A DNA stretch of 52,792 bases from an uncultured Faecalibacterium sp. GTDB taxonomy: Bacteria > Bacillota > Clostridia > Oscillospirales > Ruminococcaceae. A model generated the notes under the pieces. It did no database searches. It was not told where the DNA came from and was given only the letters and a program-made list of their open reading frames with translations. The position numbers and the translations under genes were made by a program. The stretch's first letter is position 1; each line of letters starts with the position of its first letter. The stretch covers positions 1-52,792 of the forward strand of contig CAKTCK010000014.1 of NCBI GenBank assembly GCA_934539245.1, read 5' to 3'. This document shows positions 25,581-33,748 of this stretch, piece after piece.

Positions 25581-25614
25581 GTCCCCTCAAAAAAACATAA
25601 AAGGAGCATACACC

Positions 25615-26559
25615 ATGCTGGCGAGTATCTTTTCCCTCAACGTTTTGCAGACAGCGCTGGAGCTGGGCTGCATCTACGGACTGGTGGCGTTGGCACTGTT
25701 TCTGAGCTACTCCATCCTGAATATTGCCGACCTTTCCACCGACGGCTGCTTTACGCTGGGCTGTGCGGTAGCCTGTCAGGTGGCACTGACCGGCCACCCC
25801 ATCCTTGCACTGGCGGCAGCCATGGCTGCGGGGGTGTGCTCCGGCTTTGTCACCGCCTTTTTGCAGACAAGGCTCGGTGTGGAAAGCATCATGGCCGGTA
25901 TCATCGTCAATACCGGCCTATACACCATCAATCTGGCGGTGATGGGCTTCTCCTCCACCATGTCGCTGGTCAAGACCCCTACCATCTTCTCCATGGCAAA
26001 AACTTCGCTGGGCTTTCTGGGCAGCTGGTACAAGCTGGCGCTGGCGGCAGTTATCATTGCCATCGCCTGCGCGGCGATGCTGGGCTTTCTGGGCACGCGG
26101 CTGGGGCTTTCCATCCGCGCTACCGGCGATAACGCCGCCATGGTGCGGGCTTCCAGCATCAACCCCGCCTTTACCATCACGGTGGGTCTGTGCGTGTCCG
26201 GTGCGCTGTGTGCGCTGTCCGGCGGGCTGCTGGCGCAGTACCAGAAAAGCTGCGATATCAACGTGGGCACCGGCATGGTGACCATTGCACTGGCTTCTCT
26301 CATCATCGGCGAGACGCTGGTGGGCAAGCGCACCATGCTGCGCCGCATCCTTGGCGTGGTGTTCGGCAGCTGCCTGTACCGCTTTATTGTGGCGGTGGCA
26401 CTGCGGTTCAATGTGCCCGCCGCCGCCATGAAGCTGGTATCCGCCATCATCGTGGCAGTGGCCATCTCCATGCCCGCCATCCGGGAGCACTTCGCCTTTG
26501 AAAAGCGCCGGCACGCCGCCCGTGCACGCCGCACCGTGACCAACAGGGAGGGACAGTAA
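25615..26559 (+). CDS. trpY: ABC transporter permease (TrpY type)
   Basis: A 314-residue inner-membrane permease with eight to ten hydrophobic helices. LELGCIYGLVALALFLSY and LNIADLSTDGCFTLG at the start, and the cytoplasmic coupling region RLGLSIRATGDNAAMVRASSI, place it with the branched-chain-amino-acid/ribose-type permeases that pair with PF04392 binding proteins. The C-terminus is Arg-rich and cytoplasmic. AAAGGAG lies 8 nt before the ATG. The stop codon is followed after one base by the ATPase start, showing tight coupling in one operon with trpX and the ATPase. Confidence 0.88.
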   Translation: MLASIFSLNVLQTALELGCIYGLVALALFLSYSILNIADLSTDGCFTLGCAVACQVALTGHPILALAAAMAAGVCSGFVTAFLQTRLGVESIMAGIIVNTGLYTINLAVMGFSSTMSLVKTPTIFSMAKTSLGFLGSWYKLALAAVIIAIACAAMLGFLGTRLGLSIRATGDNAAMVRASSINPAFTITVGLCVSGALCALSGGLLAQYQKSCDINVGTGMVTIALASLIIGETLVGKRTMLRRILGVVFGSCLYRFIVAVALRFNVPAAAMKLVSAIIVAVAISMPAIREHFAFEKRRHAARARRTVTNREGQ

Positions 26560-26560
26560 C

Positions 26561-27379
26561 ATGGAAATGCTGCAGCTGAACGACCTGCACAAGACCTTTA
26601 ACCCCGGCACCGTCAACGAAAAAGTAGCGCTGAACGGCGTGAGCCTGCAAATGGAAGCCGGAGATTTTGCCACCATCGTAGGCTCCAACGGCGCGGGCAA
26701 ATCCACCCTGTTCAACGCCATCACCGGCGGCTTTATCGCCGACGAGGGCAGCATTCTGCTGGGCGGGCAGGACATCACCTTTGCGCCGGAGCACCAGCGC
26801 AGCAAGGTCATCGGGCATCTGTTCCAAGACCCGCTCAAGGGTACCGCACCCAACATGACCATTGAGGAAAATCTGGCGCTGGCCTACCTGCGGGCAGGCA
26901 CCGCGCCCAACGCCATCTTCTCCCGCATTTCCCGCAAGGATAAGGCGCTTTTCCGCGAAAAGCTGGCGTTACTGGACATGGGGCTTGAGGACCGCATGAA
27001 GCAGCCGGTGGGGCTGCTCTCCGGCGGGCAGCGGCAGGCACTTACCCTGCTCATGGCTACCCTTGTCACCCCCAAGCTGCTGCTGCTGGACGAGCACACC
27101 GCCGCACTGGACCCCGCCACCGCCGAAAAGGTGCTGGCGCTGACCAAGAGCATCGTGGCAGAGAAAAAGATCACCTGCCTGATGGTGACCCATAATATGC
27201 ATCAGGCGCTGGAACTGGGCAACCGCACCCTGATGATGGACGCCGGGCGCATCGTGTTTGACGTAAAGGGCGCAGAGCGCAGCAAAATGACCGTGGACGA
27301 TCTGCTGGAAAAGTTCCGCGAGAACGCGGGCAAAACTCTGGATAACGACCGCATCCTGCTGAGCAAGGTGGAGAAATAA
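26561..27379 (+). CDS. trpZ: ABC transporter ATP-binding protein (TrpZ type)
   Basis: A 272-residue ATPase that energises the importer. Walker A GSNGAGKST, Q-loop region LFQDP, signature LSGGQRQALTLL, Walker B KLLLLDEHTAALDP and the H-switch MVTHNMHQAL are all intact. GGAGGGAC precedes the ATG, which follows the permease stop directly. With the binding protein and permease it forms a complete importer, probably one lipoprotein, a permease homodimer and an ATPase homodimer. Confidence 0.93.
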   Translation: MEMLQLNDLHKTFNPGTVNEKVALNGVSLQMEAGDFATIVGSNGAGKSTLFNAITGGFIADEGSILLGGQDITFAPEHQRSKVIGHLFQDPLKGTAPNMTIEENLALAYLRAGTAPNAIFSRISRKDKALFREKLALLDMGLEDRMKQPVGLLSGGQRQALTLLMATLVTPKLLLLDEHTAALDPATAEKVLALTKSIVAEKKITCLMVTHNMHQALELGNRTLMMDAGRIVFDVKGAERSKMTVDDLLEKFRENAGKTLDNDRILLSKVEK

Positions 27380-27403
27380 AAATATTTTTACCAGAGGTGT
27401 CGT

Positions 27404-28174
27404 ATGATAAAAATTGCTTTTTTTGATGTAGACGGAACCTTGCTCAAGCTGGGCAGCAAGGAGCCATCCCCCAAAACTGTACAGGCTTTACAGCAGCTGC
27501 AAGCAAACGGGGTCTTGTTGTGCATGGCGACCGGCAGAGGCTATCTCTCCATCCCGCATTTTGAAGGCGTCGATTTTGATATCTGGCTGACCTTCAACGG
27601 CTCCTATGTCCGCAGCAAGGATACCGTGCTCTTCAAAAATCCGCTGGACGCTGATGACAAACACAGAATTCTGCAAAATCTGAAGCAGATGCACCGGGCA
27701 GCGGCTATCAGCAATGAGCACTTTATCGTAACAAACGGGACAGATCCCGATCTGGCACAATACTTTTCCTTTGGCAGCGAAAAGCTGGTGATCTCCGAGC
27801 ATTTTGATGCGCTGTGCGAGGAGGAGATCTATCAGATCATGTGCTCCTGCAACAGCGCCGAATACACACAGATCTTACAGGGGACGCACGCCACACAGAT
27901 CACCGCATGGTGGGACAAGGCAGTAGATATTATTCCGCTCTCCTGCGGCAAGGGAAACGCTGTAAGGGCGGTCCTGGCGCATTATGGATTTTCAAAGTCC
28001 GAAGCCATTGCCTTTGGGGACGGACGGAACGACATCGAAATGCTGGAAGCGGTCGGTACAGGTGTTGCCATGGGAAACGCGCTCGAAGAGGTCAAGGCCA
28101 GAGCTGCCGTCCTCTGCCGCTCTGTGGAAGAGGACGGGGTCTATCATTACTGCCTTGAAAACCACCTTATCTGA
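27404..28174 (+). CDS. Cof-type HAD-superfamily phosphatase
   Basis: A 256-residue cytoplasmic phosphatase of the Cof/HAD-IIB type. Motif I DVDGTLL carries the nucleophile Asp near residue 8, motif II is MATGRG, and motif IV GDGRNDIEMLEAVGTGVAMGNA is textbook Cof. Substrates of this group are usually sugar phosphates, FMN or PLP; none can be assigned. It lies 24 bp after trpZ with no terminator between, so it belongs to the Trp T-box transcript. Its base composition is noticeably richer in A/T than the importer genes, which may mean later acquisition. The hairpin at 28199-28237 ends the operon. Confidence 0.9.
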   Translation: MIKIAFFDVDGTLLKLGSKEPSPKTVQALQQLQANGVLLCMATGRGYLSIPHFEGVDFDIWLTFNGSYVRSKDTVLFKNPLDADDKHRILQNLKQMHRAAAISNEHFIVTNGTDPDLAQYFSFGSEKLVISEHFDALCEEEIYQIMCSCNSAEYTQILQGTHATQITAWWDKAVDIIPLSCGKGNAVRAVLAHYGFSKSEAIAFGDGRNDIEMLEAVGTGVAMGNALEEVKARAAVLCRSVEEDGVYHYCLENHLI

Positions 28175-28198
28175 GGGAGACTTCTCTCGTAAAAACAC

Positions 28199-28237
28199 AA
28201 AAGGTCTGCTGCACCGTGCGGTGCAGCAGACCTTTTT
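28199..28237. terminator. bidirectional terminator
   Basis: AAAGGTCTGCTGCAC and GTGCAGCAGACCTTT with CGTGCG loop and T-run, between convergent genes. A CTTCTCTCGTAAAAAC stretch just upstream loosely recalls the variable-stem repeat end. Confidence 0.9.
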
Positions 28238-28249
28238 ACTTTTATTTCT

Positions 28250-28909
28250 TTACCACAGGCGGATGACCTTGATCACGCCCTCGGCCTTATCGCGTGCCAG
28301 CTCCAAATGGTGCTGCAGCGCCATGGCTGCGCCGTCCCAGTTGTCAGACAGGGCAGCGTCCAGAATTTGCAGATGCTCCTCGCAGGTCTGCTCCTGATTG
28401 ATCATGCTCACCTTGCCGGTCATGATGCGGAAACGGGTGTTCAGACCGGTGATGCGGTCGTAGGCAGAGCGCAGATACTTGTTGGGCAGGGTGCTCATCA
28501 GCAGCTCGTGGAAGTCGTCGTCCGACTCGCAGAAGTCCTCGATGCGCTCGCTGTGGTGCATCAGCTCGGCGTAGGCCTCCAGCTGCTCCCGGGGGATGGC
28601 ATTGCCGTAAGTACGCAGGGCGTAGGGCTCCACCAGCAGACGCATTTCAAACATGCTGTGCACGTCCTCTTCGGTGATGCCGGAGACCATCAGCCCCTTT
28701 TTGGGCAGAATGGTGATCAGCCCCTCCTGCTCCAGACGCCCCAGCGCATCCCGCATGGGGGTGCGGCTGATGTTGCCCATCTCGGCGCAGAGTTTCTGCT
28801 CGTTCAGAAACTCGTTAGGGCGGTACTCGCAGTTCAGGATCTTGGTCTTGAGGTACTGGTACGCCTGCAGCTTCAGGCTGAGCTTTGCCTGTGCATCCTG
28901 CTCTTTCAT
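28250..28909 (-). CDS. GntR-family transcriptional regulator, FCD type
   Basis: A 219-residue repressor/activator. The N-terminal winged helix has QAYQYLKTKILNCEYRPNEFLNEQKLCAEMGNISRTP split as GntR pattern (RTPMRDALGRLEQEGLI), and the C-terminal FCD helical bundle holds metal-type residues FHELLM and EHLQILDAAL. Such proteins respond to organic acids or sugar acids; the ligand cannot be assigned because the gene stands alone. The ATG at 28909 is 7 nt after AGGAG; an in-frame GTG six bases earlier is less well spaced. A TAATATATTA palindrome overlaps its promoter and may be its own operator. Confidence 0.9.
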   Translation of the reverse strand: MKEQDAQAKLSLKLQAYQYLKTKILNCEYRPNEFLNEQKLCAEMGNISRTPMRDALGRLEQEGLITILPKKGLMVSGITEEDVHSMFEMRLLVEPYALRTYGNAIPREQLEAYAELMHHSERIEDFCESDDDFHELLMSTLPNKYLRSAYDRITGLNTRFRIMTGKVSMINQEQTCEEHLQILDAALSDNWDGAAMALQHHLELARDKAEGVIKVIRLW

Positions 28910-29055
28910 AAGCACACTCTCCTATTCTTCTTTGTCTTCTTCTCCAAAAAACGTTCCAAAACGTCCGAACCGGCAGCGCAAACCCACCGCTGCCAGTTCT
29001 CTTCTTCTTCATGTTCAGCCAGCTTGTATCCCGGCTGCAATCCAACCACTTTATC

Positions 29056-29090
29056 TAATATATTATTTCACATTAGGGCATTTTTTACAA
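29056..29090 (-). promoter_or_regulatory. promoter with overlapping palindrome upstream of the GntR gene
   Basis: Minus strand TTGTAA, 17 bp, AATAAT. The perfect palindrome TAATATATTA (29056-29065) overlaps the -10, a good position for autorepression. The divergent gap 28910-29286 is otherwise A/T-rich without a gene. Confidence 0.55.
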
Positions 29091-29211
29091 GACTTTTTGC
29101 TTAACTTTGGCGTGTTTTCCGTTTTACACAAAGATTACGTTCCAATTTTGCTATTTTTTACAACGTTTTTTGTGCTTGTCGCCAAATAGACCGACTTTCC
29201 ACCCGCTTCTT

Positions 29212-29240
29212 TTGCATCCAAGAGCAAACTGTGCTACAAT
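29212..29240 (+). promoter_or_regulatory. sigma-A promoter for the Fur-family gene
   Basis: TTGCAT, 17 bp, TACAAT; start codon 46 bp downstream. Confidence 0.75.
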
Positions 29241-29286
29241 AGGGCTGAAAAACAACACATCTACACCAGAAAGGATCGAATTTCTC

Positions 29287-29772
29287 ATGGCACGAAGCGA
29301 TGGCTACAACACCCGCACCCGGCAGCTCATTTTAGACTACCTCATCAACAACCGCCAGCACGCAGTAAGCGCCTCCAACATTCTGGAGCATCTGGAGGCG
29401 CAGGGCGCAAGCCCCAACCCCACCACCGTGTACCGCTATCTGGACAAGCTGGCGGGCGAGCAGCGCATAATGAAATATGTAGCTGACAAGGGCGAGCGGG
29501 CAGTGTTCCAGTATGTGGACGAGGGACGCCACTGCCGGGAGCACCTGCACCTCAAGTGCGTGCAGTGCGGGCGCATCTATCACTTGGACTGTCATTTTAT
29601 GGATGAGGTGCGCGCCCACCTGATGGCAGAGCACGGCTTTACCCTGCAATGTGAGGGCAGTGTGCTGTACGGGCTGTGCCGTCATTGCGCGCAAAACGCG
29701 GCACCGTCCGCAGCTGAAGAACAGCCTGCAAAAAAATGCGCCTGCTGTGTTGACACGGACAAAAACCCGTGA
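29287..29772 (+). CDS. Fur-family metalloregulator (Fur/Zur/PerR type)
   Basis: A 161-residue metal-dependent repressor. The winged helix includes TRQLILDYLINNRQHAVSASNI and the recognition helix NPTTVYRYLDKLAGEQRI. The dimerisation domain has HLHLKCVQCGRIYHLDC and a second CRHC pair, so the structural zinc site with two CxxC motifs is complete. The tail ends in an extra Cys group (KKCACC). Which metal or signal it senses cannot be told. I use the ATG at 29287 because the preceding frame is A/T-rich non-coding DNA and a promoter lies at 29212-29240. AAAGGA lies 11 nt upstream. The asnB promoter overlaps its last codons. Confidence 0.9.
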   Translation: MARSDGYNTRTRQLILDYLINNRQHAVSASNILEHLEAQGASPNPTTVYRYLDKLAGEQRIMKYVADKGERAVFQYVDEGRHCREHLHLKCVQCGRIYHLDCHFMDEVRAHLMAEHGFTLQCEGSVLYGLCRHCAQNAAPSAAEEQPAKKCACCVDTDKNP

Positions 29773-29778
29773 TACAAT
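29750..29778 (+). promoter_or_regulatory. sigma-A promoter of the asnB T-box transcript
   Basis: TTGACA, 17 bp, TACAAT. The -35 and spacer lie inside the last codons of the Fur-family gene. Confidence 0.88.
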
Positions 29779-29785
29779 GCAAACA

Positions 29786-30084
29786 ATAAAAGCGTTGACC
29801 GGGAAAAGTAAGGCCTCAGGTTTTTCTTACAGAGAGTGCGGGATGCTGGAATCCGCGCAGAAAACGAAGCCCGAAGAACACCCGTGAGCCGCTCCCTGAA
29901 CCTGCGTGTGCAGCAGTAGGGGCAGACGTGTGCCGCTCGTTATCGCGGCAGTGCTTTCAACGGGGAGAGCGCACAAAAGTGACCGGCGTATTGCGTATGC
30001 CGGTAATTTAGGTGGCACCACGGATACGGCAGCATATTCGTCCTAGGACTATGGGATGAATGTGCTGCCGTATTTTTATTTTTA
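29786..30084 (+). promoter_or_regulatory. T-box leader, asparagine specifier (AAC)
   Basis: T-box sequence AGGTGGCACCACGG at 30010-30023. Stem I begins with GCGTTGACCGGG and has the AGAGAG element and GATGCTGGAA. The triplet AAC at 29877-29879 lies six bases before GAG, the same geometry as in the Trp and Leu leaders here. AAC is an Asn codon and the next gene is asparagine synthetase. A long terminator hairpin (ATACGGCAGCA...TGCTGCCGTAT, then TTTTATTTTT) fills 30024-30082. The leader explains the 338-bp gap 29773-30110. Confidence 0.92.
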
Positions 30085-30110
30085 TCGTTTTTACAAGAGG
30101 GGTAAGAAGT

Positions 30111-31697
30111 ATGTGTTGTGTTATGGGTTATACGGGGCATGATTTGCCCGCCGAAAAATTCAAAGAGTATCTGCTGCGCACCGTGGACCGCGGGCCGGAC
30201 GACCAGCGGGTGGTGGAGGGACCCTACGGCCTGATGGGCTTTGGGCGGCTTGCCATCATGGGACTGACCCCGGAAGGAATGCAGCCCTTTTACCGAGGCG
30301 CTGACTGCGTGGTGTGCAACGGCGAACTGTACGGCTTCCGGTTCGAAAAGGAGATCTTAAAGCGCCGGGGCTACAAGTTCTGCTCCGACTGCGACTGCGA
30401 GATCCTGCTGCCGCTGTACTACGAGTACGGGCTGGATATGTTCCGCCACATGGACGCGGAGTTTGCGCTGATCATGTACGATTCCCGCAAGGACCGGCTC
30501 ATCGCCGCCCGTGACCCCATCGGCATCCGTCCGCTGTTCTACGGCTACTCCAAGTCCAGCCACAAGATCGCCTTCTCCTCCGAGATGCGCAACCTCATCG
30601 GCTGGTGCGATGACATCCGTCCCTTCCCCATCGGCAGCTACTACTGCGACGGCCGCTTTGTACGCTACGAGGACATTGCGGATGTGCCCGCCCCCATGCA
30701 GGACGATATGCCCACCATCTTGCAGAACATCCGCGAGAAGCTGATCGCCGGTGTGGAAAAGCGGCTGGATGCCGATGCACCCGTGGGCTTCCTGCTTTCC
30801 GGCGGTCTGGATTCCTCGCTGGTGTGCTCCATTGCCGCCAAAAAGCTAGGCAAGCCCATCCGCACCTTCGCCATCGGCATGGACACCGATGCCATCGACC
30901 TGAAATACGCCCGGCAGACTGCGGACTATCTGGGCAGCGAGCACCACGAGATCATCATCAACCGCGAGATGGTGCTCAGCAGCTTGGAGGAAGTCATCCG
31001 CCTGCTTGGCACATGGGATATCACCACCATCCGCGCCAGCATGGGCATGTACCTGCTGTGCAAGGCCATCCACGAGCAGACCGATGTGCGTGTGCTGCTG
31101 ACCGGCGAGATTTCGGATGAGCTGTTCGGCTACAAATACACCGACTACGCCCCCACCGCCGACGCCTTCCAGCAGGAGAGCCAGAAGCGCATCCGGGAGC
31201 TGTATATGTACGATGTGCTGCGGGCAGACCGCTGCATCTCCTCCAACAGCATCGAGGCCCGCGTGCCCTTTGGCGATCTGGATTTTGTGCGCTACGTCAT
31301 GGCCATTGACCCGGAAAAGAAGCTGAACCGCTACGGCAAGGGCAAGTACCTGCTGCGCAAGGCCTTTGAGGGTGACTGGCTGCCGCCGGAGATTCTGTGG
31401 CGCGAAAAGGCCGCCTTCTCGGACGCCGTGGGCCACAGCATGGTGGACGACATCAAGGAGTACGCCGAGAGCCTGTACACCGACGAGGAGTTCCAGATGC
31501 GGCGGGCAAACTACTCGGCACACTGCATGCCCTTTACCAAGGAGAGCCTGTTCTACCGCGAAATTTTCGAGAAGTACTACCACGACCAGAGCCGCACCAT
31601 CGTGGGCTTTTGGATGCCCAACAAGGCATGGCCGGGCTGCAACGTCAACGACCCCTCTGCCCGCGTGCTGGCAAACTATGGTGCCTCGGGAGTGTAA
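30111..31697 (+). CDS. asnB: asparagine synthase (glutamine-hydrolysing)
   Basis: Makes asparagine from aspartate with ATP and glutamine. The mature N-terminus would be Cys2 (MCCVMGYTGH), the nucleophile of class II glutaminases, so the ATG at 30111 is fixed by function; the frame is open for 17 codons before it. The glutaminase domain has RGPDDQRVV, NGELYGF and ARDPIGIRPLFYG. The synthetase domain begins near residue 190 with the PPi loop LSGGLDSSLV around residue 230 and LLTGEISDELFGYKY. 528 residues, normal. Expression should rise when tRNA-Asn is uncharged, through the T-box just upstream. Confidence 0.95.
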   Translation: MCCVMGYTGHDLPAEKFKEYLLRTVDRGPDDQRVVEGPYGLMGFGRLAIMGLTPEGMQPFYRGADCVVCNGELYGFRFEKEILKRRGYKFCSDCDCEILLPLYYEYGLDMFRHMDAEFALIMYDSRKDRLIAARDPIGIRPLFYGYSKSSHKIAFSSEMRNLIGWCDDIRPFPIGSYYCDGRFVRYEDIADVPAPMQDDMPTILQNIREKLIAGVEKRLDADAPVGFLLSGGLDSSLVCSIAAKKLGKPIRTFAIGMDTDAIDLKYARQTADYLGSEHHEIIINREMVLSSLEEVIRLLGTWDITTIRASMGMYLLCKAIHEQTDVRVLLTGEISDELFGYKYTDYAPTADAFQQESQKRIRELYMYDVLRADRCISSNSIEARVPFGDLDFVRYVMAIDPEKKLNRYGKGKYLLRKAFEGDWLPPEILWREKAAFSDAVGHSMVDDIKEYAESLYTDEEFQMRRANYSAHCMPFTKESLFYREIFEKYYHDQSRTIVGFWMPNKAWPGCNVNDPSARVLANYGASGV

Positions 31698-31702
31698 GGC
31701 AA

Positions 31703-31816
31703 AACCATTTTGAATGCGCGCCGCTATGCTCTGCGCATAAATAGCGGAAGAAATATTCTATATTTGTAGACCGGGAAAATCTGCGGATTTTCCCGGTCTA
31801 CTTTTTCACGGGAGGG
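31703..31816 (-). repeat. variable-stem repeat, full copy (inverted)
   Basis: On the minus strand it begins CCCTCCCGTGAAAA, then stem GTAGACCGGGAAAATC/GATTTTCCCGGTCTAC around CGCA, then AATATTTCTTCCGCTA, GCGCAGAGC and GCGGCGCGCATTCAAAA. It is just after asnB and points toward the copy at 32009 with a MITE between them. Confidence 0.75.
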
Positions 31817-31817
31817 A

Positions 31818-31945
31818 AACCCTCTCAGTCATCGCTGCGCGATGCCAGCTCCCCCGAAGGGGGAGCTTTTTGATATCTGCCTGTCAGTAATAATAAAGCT
31901 CCCCCTTCGGGGGAGCTGGCGAACGAATGTGAGCCTGAGAGGGTT
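31818..31945. repeat. MITE-like element with AACCCTCTCAG inverted termini, long form
   Basis: The 128-bp segment begins AACCCTCTCAG and ends CTGAGAGGGTT. Inside are two copies of a strong hairpin, AGCTCCCCC/GGGGGAGCT, arranged as mirror images. No coding capacity. A shorter relative is at 36709-36799. Together with the two flanking variable-stem repeats it fills the 424-bp asnB/leuB gap. Confidence 0.8.
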
Positions 31946-32008
31946 CAGTCCCCGCAGCGCGACTGTTTCCGCAGGAAACGAGCGCTGCAACTACCGCTTG
32001 CCTTTACG

Positions 32009-32123
32009 ACTCCTCCCGTGAAAATGGAATACCGGAGCATTCTCAGACGCTCCGGTATTCCGAAATGATAAATCGTTTTTCCTTGAACTATGCGCAGAGC
32101 GGAAGCGGCGCGCATTTCAAATC
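32009..32123 (+). repeat. variable-stem repeat, full copy
   Basis: ACTCCTCCCGTGAAAATG, stem GGAATACCGGAGC/GCTCCGGTATTCC with a 10-nt loop, GATAAATCGTTTTTCC, then GCGCAGAGCGGAAGCGG and CGCGCATTTCAAATC. The end overlaps the leuB stop codon (32122-32124), so it may also supply leuB's terminator hairpin. Confidence 0.78.
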
Positions 32124-33198
32124 ATGAAATCTCTGCCAGAATGGCATCGCCCATGGCGGTGCAGCCAAGGCAGGTGCAGCCATCGCTCATGTTGTCGGCG
32201 GTGCGCAGACCCTTGTCCAGCACACGGCTCACGGCGTTCTCAATGGCATCGGCTTCCGCTGCCATGCCAAAGGAGTACCGCAGCATCATGGCAGCAGACA
32301 GGATGCAGGCGGTGGGGTTTACGATGTCCTTGCCTGCAATGTCCGGGGCGGAGCCGTGGATGGGCTCGTACAGACCGCGGGTGCCGTCGCCAAGGCTGGA
32401 GGACGGGATCATGCCGATAGAACCGGTGATCATGGAAGCCTCATCCGACAGGATGTCGCCGAACATATTCTCGGTGACGATGACGTCAAACTGGGCGGGG
32501 TTCTTCACGATCTGCATAGCGCAGTTGTCCACGAACATCTCGCTGTACTCCACGTCCGGGTACTCGGCCTGCAGCCGGTGCATCACGGTGCGCCACAGGC
32601 GGCTGGTGTCCAGCACATTGGCCTTGTCCACGCAGCACAGCTTTTTGCGGCGCTTGCGGGCGGTCTCGAAGCCAATGCGGCCAATGCGCTCGATCTCGTG
32701 CTCTGCATAGGGCATGGTATCCACGGCCTGCTTTTCGCCGTTTTCCAGCGTGTGGGTCTCGTGATTGCCGAAGTACACGCCGCCGATCAGTTCCCGCACG
32801 ATGATAAAATCAATGCCCTGTGCCACGATCTCGGGCTTCAGGGGGCTGGCAGGTGCCAGCTGCGGCCAGATCTTCGCGGGGCGGTTGTTGGCGTACAGAC
32901 CCATCCCGGCGCGCAGCCGCAGCAGACCCTTTTCCGGCCGCTGCTCTCCGGGCAGACCCTCCCACTTGGGGCCGCCCACCGCGCCCAACAGCACGCTGTC
33001 GGCGGCGAGGCACTTATCCAGCTCGTGCTGGGGCAGAGGGTCGCCGTATTTGTCAATGGCCTCGCCGCCCATGGCGGCAGCGGTATAGTGGAAGGTATGG
33101 CCGTACTTTTCGGCCACCTTATCCAGCACCCGGATGGTCTGCTTTACGATCTCCGGGCTGGAGCAATCGCCCCAGATGACAGCAATATTTTTTTCCAT
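32122..33198 (-). CDS. leuB: 3-isopropylmalate dehydrogenase
   Basis: NAD-dependent oxidative decarboxylation in leucine synthesis. Visible: LLGAVGGPKWEGLPGEQRPEKGLLRLR, RELIGGVYFG, CCVDKANVLDTSRLWR, the metal-binding VTENMFGDILSDEASMI, and YEPIHGSAPDIAGKDIVNPTA in two parts. 358 residues. AAAGGAG precedes the ATG. It is the last gene of leuACDB, 49 bp after leuD, and its stop codon lies inside a dispersed repeat. VDNCAMQIV with Cys where many homologues have Ala is unremarkable. Confidence 0.95.
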   Translation of the reverse strand: MEKNIAVIWGDCSSPEIVKQTIRVLDKVAEKYGHTFHYTAAAMGGEAIDKYGDPLPQHELDKCLAADSVLLGAVGGPKWEGLPGEQRPEKGLLRLRAGMGLYANNRPAKIWPQLAPASPLKPEIVAQGIDFIIVRELIGGVYFGNHETHTLENGEKQAVDTMPYAEHEIERIGRIGFETARKRRKKLCCVDKANVLDTSRLWRTVMHRLQAEYPDVEYSEMFVDNCAMQIVKNPAQFDVIVTENMFGDILSDEASMITGSIGMIPSSSLGDGTRGLYEPIHGSAPDIAGKDIVNPTACILSAAMMLRYSFGMAAEADAIENAVSRVLDKGLRTADNMSDGCTCLGCTAMGDAILAEIS

Positions 33199-33247
33199 GA
33201 GGTACTCCTTTTATGCTCCAAACACATTTTCACGGATGGGGATGGGC

Positions 33248-33730
33248 TTATTTCTGGATGGCCTTCATCAGACCGCCGGCGGAGATGATGTTCTGGATAA
33301 AGGGCGGGAAGGGCTCGGCGTGGAACACCTTGCCGTTGGTCTCGTCGGTGATGACGCCGGTGTCAAAGTCTACCTGAACGGTGTCCCCTGCCTCGATGGC
33401 GTCCACAGCCTCCGGGCACTCCATGATGGGCAGGCCGATGTTGATGCTGTTGCGGTAGAAGATACGGGCAAAGCTTTTGGCAATGACCACCGCGATGCCT
33501 GCGGTCTTGATGCACAGGGGTGCGTGCTCGCGGGAGGAGCCGCAGCCAAAGTTCCAGCCGCCCACCATGATATCGCCGGGCTGCACCCGGTTCACAAAAT
33601 CCTTGTCGATATCCTCCATGCAGTGGCTGGCAAGCTCCTTGGCGTCCTGCGTGTTCAGGTGGCGTGCCGGAATGATAACGTCGGTATCCACATTATCCGG
33701 GTATTTGAAAACAGAACCTCTTGCGTTCAT
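33248..33730 (-). CDS. leuD: 3-isopropylmalate dehydratase small subunit
   Basis: Swivel domain subunit that joins LeuC to isomerise 2- to 3-isopropylmalate. Diagnostic [17 protein letters not shown] and [14 protein letters not shown] are present. I choose the second ATG (33730, 160 residues) because GGAG is only 1 nt from the first ATG at 33736 but 7 nt from the second. 18 bp separate it from leuC, indicating coupled expression. This short form is typical of bacterial two-subunit enzymes of the LeuD/DmdB type. Confidence 0.94.
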   Translation of the reverse strand: MNARGSVFKYPDNVDTDVIIPARHLNTQDAKELASHCMEDIDKDFVNRVQPGDIMVGGWNFGCGSSREHAPLCIKTAGIAVVIAKSFARIFYRNSINIGLPIMECPEAVDAIEAGDTVQVDFDTGVITDETNGKVFHAEPFPPFIQNIISAGGLMKAIQK

Positions 33731-33748
33731 GCTCATGCTCCTTTCGGG

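Noticed and set aside
31818..31945. CRISPR-like pair of similar hairpins
   Set aside because: Only two mirror-image units with no regular spacers; better explained as one inverted-repeat MITE.
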